From assembly GCA_024644185.1 (NCBI GenBank), contig JAHELM010000100.1:1-7623 (forward strand): a stretch of 7,623 nt of DNA, given 5' to 3'. Positions within the stretch are counted from its first letter, which is position 1; each line of letters opens with the position of its first letter. The stretch comes from Rhodospirillales bacterium (GTDB lineage Bacteria > Pseudomonadota > Alphaproteobacteria > UBA8366 > JADFVY01). The notes beneath the pieces were generated by a model. It saw only the letters and a program-made list of their open reading frames with translations, was not told the DNA's origin and made no database searches. Both the position numbers and the translations under genes were made by a program. Of the stretch, positions 4,390-7,623 are shown in pieces.

Positions 4390-7218
4390 TTGGCGGAACT
4401 GACGAACAGACGGGGATTTGCGATCGCGAGAGCTTGGCTGGGGTTCCGCACCCTGTCGCTGATCCTGGCATCGGCGCTTGCCGGCTGTGCCGCCGGGGAT
4501 ACGGCGGCCGTTTCCACCCCCGCCGATACCAGGGCCGGGGCGGGGGCACCGGGGATGCTGCAACCGGCCGGCGATCCGCCGGTTGAAACACCGAAGGCGT
4601 TGCAACCGGTCACCCGTCCGGACGAGCAGTTGTTGCTGCTGGAGATGCGGCTTGGCCAATACGTGGTCAGCGACGGAATTCCCGGCTACTACGATAATGG
4701 CGGCCTGCTGCTTCCTTTGGCAGAGGTGGCGCGTATCCTGGAATTCCCGATCGCCGTCGATCCGGCGAACGGCCGCGCCGACGGCTGGTACGTCAATGAA
4801 AAGAAACTCTTCGCACTGGACCTGTCGCACGGCATCGTGGTGCTTGAGGGCAAACGCTGGAAGTTCAATACCAGCCTGGTGGAATTGCACCGAGACGACA
4901 TCTACGTCGATTCCAGGCTGCTCGGTACCTGGTTTCCGATCGACATCAATTTCGATCTTTCGAATCTTCTTGTCACGCTCCGCAGCCGCGAGCCGCTGGC
5001 TATGGAGCAGAGGCTGGGGCGCGACCAGCGCCGGGCCCTGGCGGTGGCGCGTCGAAATGTCAGACAAGAGGAATATCAAAGGATTGATGTGCCGTATCAA
5101 TGGGTGGACTGGCCATTCGTCAATGTAAGCGCCGATGCGGGCAGCAGCAGGAACGCGACTGGCGATGTCGCGTCCAGCGCGCGCTACAACATGCTGGCGA
5201 GCGCGGATTTGCTGAAGATGTCCTCGACGCTTTTCGTCGCCGGCGATCAGTCGCAGGGTGTCAGCCAGGTGCGGTTTGCCATGGGACGGGAAGATCCGGA
5301 TGGCGAATTGATGGGACCGCTGGGGGTTACGTCCTATTCCTTCGGTGACGTTGCGACACAGCCGGTCGATATGGTCGCGAATTCGCGATTCGGGCGCGGT
5401 GCGGAGATTTCCAGCTTCCCGCTGGAGCAGAGCGGCGAATTCGATACCACCACGCTGATCGGCGAATTGCCGCTGGGCTGGGATATCGAATTGTATCGCA
5501 ACGAGTCATTGCTGGATTTCCAATCGTCGCGCGGCGATGGACGGTACGAATTCAACGATGTGCCGCTCTTGTTCGGACTCAATATCCTGCGACTGGAATT
5601 CTTTGGCCCCCAGGGTCAGCGCCGGACGGAAATCCGCCGCGTCATCGTCGGACCCGGCCAGATTCCTCCCGGCAAGGCCAACTTTCGGATTACCGCCAAC
5701 CAGCAGGACGAATATCTGATCCCCCTCGACAATACCGACACCCTGAGCGTTACCGATCAGCAGCTTCAGGGCGAACCACGGGCAACGGCCGAGGTCGAGT
5801 ACGGTGTCTCTAAATCGATCTCGGTCGCTGGTGCGGCGATAACGGTGCCATTGCCCGACGGCCGGCATCAATACGGTATGCTGGGTCTGCGTGCCGGATG
5901 GGGCGGTGTCTACGGGCGGCTGGACATGATCGGCGACAGCGCCGGCGGCAGCGCCGGCAAGCTGGGCATGCAATTCTATCTGCCGCTGAATCTCGGGCTG
6001 ATGCTGGAGCATGCCGTCCTTACGGACTTTATGAGCGAGGATTTTCCCGACACCCTGGATCCGACGGCAAGCGTCAGCAGGGCGCGCCTCGACGGCGTGA
6101 TTCCGGTCGGTCCGGTTCTTCGCGTGCCTTTCAGCGTTGGCGGCAGACACGAAATCCGGGAATCCGGCGCCACCGATACCAGGGTAACGAACCGGATTTC
6201 GACCGCAATCAGCCGGCTGTCGCTGTCGAACAGCCTGGAGTGGCACAAGACCGACAACCTGATTGTCAGCAGCGAGACGGCGACTGGCGATCTGCTGGTT
6301 GGCGGCCGGATTGGCCAGGCATGGCTTCGCGGTACCCTGCGCTACGAGATTGAACCCGAAAGCCGTATGACAATGGCGGGCGCACAGGCGGAAATGAATT
6401 TCGGCAATTATCTGTCGACAAGGATCGGCGTGCAGCGCGAATTGATCGCCCCGGAACGAACGACGCTTCTGGCCGGACTGAGCCGGCGGTTCGACGTTCT
6501 GGCGCTGGGGCTCAACGGGTCCTGGGCCGATGACGGGAGCTGGGGGGCGTTCATGTCTCTGTCTTTCTCGTTCGGACGAGAGCCGCGTAGCGGCGACTGG
6601 TACATGGATTCACGGGCCGGGGCCGAGCGGGGCGCGGCGTCGATGCGCGTCTTCCTGGATCGCGACCTGAACGGTGTCTATAGCGAGGGCGACGAGCCGT
6701 TGCCCGATGTTACGCTGGGCATGGGGCAGGCGCTTGCCACGCGCGATACCAATGCGGACGGCGTCGCCTTTGTCACCGGTCTGCCGCCTTATCAGGACCT
6801 GGATGTCACCCTGCCGGCGAATGCGCTTGAGGATCCGTACTGGCTGGCGGAAAAGGACGGGGTCACGGTCAGGCCGCGGCCGGGCGTTGCCGCGGTCGCG
6901 GATTTCCCGGTTGTCGTGACCGGCGAGGTCGACGGTACCGCGCGCCTGCGGGACGGCAACGGCATATTTGAAATCGCCGATGTTTCAATACAGTTGGTCG
7001 ATGAGCAGGGCCGGGTGGTCGATGAGGCGAAAAGCGCCTATGACGGGTTCTTCCTGTTCGAGTTTGTGCGGCCCGGCCGATATACGGTGCGTGTCGCCCC
7101 CGAGCAGCTTGTCCGGCTGGGTTTCGCGGTCAGCGCGGAGCGCGAGATTGAGATTGACGCGGATGGAACGATCGCCAGCGGTATCGATTTCGTCTTGCAG
7201 TCGCCGTCGGGAATTTAG
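4390..7218 (+). CDS. Usher-like outer-membrane barrel protein, putative lipoprotein
   Basis: About 942 residues if it starts at TTG 4390. The open frame reaches back to 4123, and ATG 4267 is an alternative, but codon use there looks non-coding. Counted from 4390, residues 1-32 are a signal peptide ending in a textbook lipobox, Leu-Ala-Gly-Cys, with Cys33 (codon 4486-4488). A Pro/Ala/Gly-rich linker follows (to about 75). Next is a beta domain (about 80-205; LLLPLAEVARILEFPI, then GWYVNEKKLFALDL), resembling stalk or copper-amine-oxidase-like N-domains rather than the classical PapC N-domain. A beta-rich region of about 500 residues follows, which I read as the pore barrel. It has a plug-like segment (GWDIELYRNESLLDFQ, then RYEFNDVPLLFGLNILRLEFFGPQGQ). 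The end holds two Ig-like repeats of SdrD-B/CarboxypepD_reg type: VFLDRDLNGVYSEGDEPLPDV near 753-773 and a second with AYDGFFLFEFVRPGRYTVRV. The role would be secretion and assembly of chaperone-bound fibre subunits. The convergent chaperone gene supports this. The fold is inferred from pattern memory, not from a search. Confidence 0.72.
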   Translation: MAELTNRRGFAIARAWLGFRTLSLILASALAGCAAGDTAAVSTPADTRAGAGAPGMLQPAGDPPVETPKALQPVTRPDEQLLLLEMRLGQYVVSDGIPGYYDNGGLLLPLAEVARILEFPIAVDPANGRADGWYVNEKKLFALDLSHGIVVLEGKRWKFNTSLVELHRDDIYVDSRLLGTWFPIDINFDLSNLLVTLRSREPLAMEQRLGRDQRRALAVARRNVRQEEYQRIDVPYQWVDWPFVNVSADAGSSRNATGDVASSARYNMLASADLLKMSSTLFVAGDQSQGVSQVRFAMGREDPDGELMGPLGVTSYSFGDVATQPVDMVANSRFGRGAEISSFPLEQSGEFDTTTLIGELPLGWDIELYRNESLLDFQSSRGDGRYEFNDVPLLFGLNILRLEFFGPQGQRRTEIRRVIVGPGQIPPGKANFRITANQQDEYLIPLDNTDTLSVTDQQLQGEPRATAEVEYGVSKSISVAGAAITVPLPDGRHQYGMLGLRAGWGGVYGRLDMIGDSAGGSAGKLGMQFYLPLNLGLMLEHAVLTDFMSEDFPDTLDPTASVSRARLDGVIPVGPVLRVPFSVGGRHEIRESGATDTRVTNRISTAISRLSLSNSLEWHKTDNLIVSSETATGDLLVGGRIGQAWLRGTLRYEIEPESRMTMAGAQAEMNFGNYLSTRIGVQRELIAPERTTLLAGLSRRFDVLALGLNGSWADDGSWGAFMSLSFSFGREPRSGDWYMDSRAGAERGAASMRVFLDRDLNGVYSEGDEPLPDVTLGMGQALATRDTNADGVAFVTGLPPYQDLDVTLPANALEDPYWLAEKDGVTVRPRPGVAAVADFPVVVTGEVDGTARLRDGNGIFEIADVSIQLVDEQGRVVDEAKSAYDGFFLFEFVRPGRYTVRVAPEQLVRLGFAVSAEREIEIDADGTIASGIDFVLQSPSGI

Positions 7219-7228
7219 CAAACGCCGA

Positions 7229-7240
7229 GGCGGAACCGCC
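7229..7240. terminator. Weak hairpin between convergent genes
   Basis: The 27 bases between the usher stop and the chaperone stop contain GGCG (7229-7232), a GAAC loop and CGCC (7237-7240). The short G+C stem reads the same from both sides and could serve both convergent genes, but neither side has a run of T. It may be only a weak or Rho-assisted end. Confidence 0.2.
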
Positions 7241-7245
7241 CTGCT

Positions 7246-7623
7246 TCAGGGAATCGTGAACTCGCCTTTTGTCATGACCACGCCGCCCTCTTTCTCGGGC
7301 GTCGCGTAGGTAACCTCGAACCGTCCACCGGCAGCCAGCTTGACACCCTCCGGCAGCGTTATCGGCATGGCGACACTGCGCGACGGGTTCGGGGTGTACA
7401 CCGAAAGCTGGTTGACCTGCGACACGACCAGGCCAGTCTTGCTGCCCGGTTCGTAGTAGAGGGCGGTCAGGTCGCCAAATACCGAGCGCGTGCCGGTTCG
7501 CACAATGCGAAAGCCGATCTGCGCCGGCATGTCCGACGACGATGGGGCGATGACATGCATGTCGGCCAGACTGACATTGGCCGACAGATTTCCCTGCCGG
7601 ATGATAACCGGCAGGCTGACGCC
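7246..7623 (-). CDS. PapD-like periplasmic pilus chaperone, C-terminal part (partial)
   Basis: The frame is open from the right edge of the window to the TGA at 7248-7246, giving 125 residues without the true start. The ATG at 7560 is internal, because 21 more codons upstream stay in frame and fit the family. The visible part begins with the last strand of an Ig domain (GVSLPVIIRQG), then a second Ig-like domain with GFRIVRTGTRSVFGDL, a VVSQVNQLSVYTPNPSRSV segment, LPEGVKL and a final strand near GVVMTKGEFTIP. This order (an end of domain 1 with a PV-I/V-R pattern, a short link, then a second beta domain) matches two-domain PapD-like chaperones of the archaic or alternative chaperone-usher type. 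They hold fibre subunits in the periplasm and deliver them to the usher. The signal peptide and the conserved basic residue of domain 1 lie outside the window. The gene ends 27 bases from the usher stop, tail to tail. Confidence 0.65.
   Translation of the reverse strand, partial: GVSLPVIIRQGNLSANVSLADMHVIAPSSSDMPAQIGFRIVRTGTRSVFGDLTALYYEPGSKTGLVVSQVNQLSVYTPNPSRSVAMPITLPEGVKLAAGGRFEVTYATPEKEGGVVMTKGEFTIP

Noticed and set aside
4276..5100. A 274-codon minus-strand frame opposite the start of the usher gene
   Set aside because: It is antisense to clear coding sequence and rich in Arg, Gln and Pro. It has no domain I recognise and no supporting ribosome site.
5938..5958. Direct repeat of AGCGCCGGC with a three-base spacer inside the usher gene
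   Set aside because: It simply encodes a Ser-Ala-Gly-Gly-Ser-Ala-Gly turn, probably a loop between barrel strands. Two copies are not enough to suggest a variable repeat.

Overview
The window looks like chromosomal DNA of a GC-rich Gram-negative bacterium. The gene families point to an alphaproteobacterium, possibly of Rhodospirillales type: a DUF6134-like exported protein, a long-chain acyl-CoA ligase paired with an SCP2 protein, an RssA-like patatin, and an usher-like outer-membrane protein with a PapD-like chaperone. The placement is inference from protein families only. I see no rRNA, tRNA, CRISPR array, insertion sequence or integrase.

Layout. Positions 1-161 (+) hold the last 52 codons of an acyl-CoA dehydrogenase. 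Positions 198-884 (+) encode a small exported DUF6134-like protein. Three genes follow on the minus strand and probably form one transcription unit, read right to left: a patatin-like phospholipase (4019-3123), a long-chain fatty acid:CoA ligase (3022-1190) and an SCP2 sterol/lipid-carrier protein (1190-888). The last two overlap by one base (TAATG). A leader of about 370 bases (4020-4389) separates this unit from a very large rightward gene (about 4390-7218). That gene encodes an usher-like outer-membrane barrel protein with an N-terminal lipobox and two C-terminal Ig-like domains. Converging on it from the right edge is the 3' part of a PapD-like periplasmic chaperone gene (7246-7623, minus, cut by the window end).

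How the genes may work together. The left two thirds reads as lipid metabolism. Patatin would release fatty acids from acyl lipids, the ligase would activate them to acyl-CoA, the SCP2 protein would carry or present the lipid, and the acyl-CoA dehydrogenase would start oxidation. The right third reads as a surface-fibre assembly locus of chaperone-usher type, but an unusual one. The usher appears to be lipidated, its N-terminal domain does not look like a classical PapC N-domain, and its chaperone is encoded tail to tail rather than in the same operon. The subunit gene is not in the window and may lie beyond the right edge.

The most interesting region is the usher gene and its leader. The start codon is not obvious. 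The leader contains two adjacent stem-loops whose arms share three bases, an A+T-rich patch and a short overlapping upstream reading frame.
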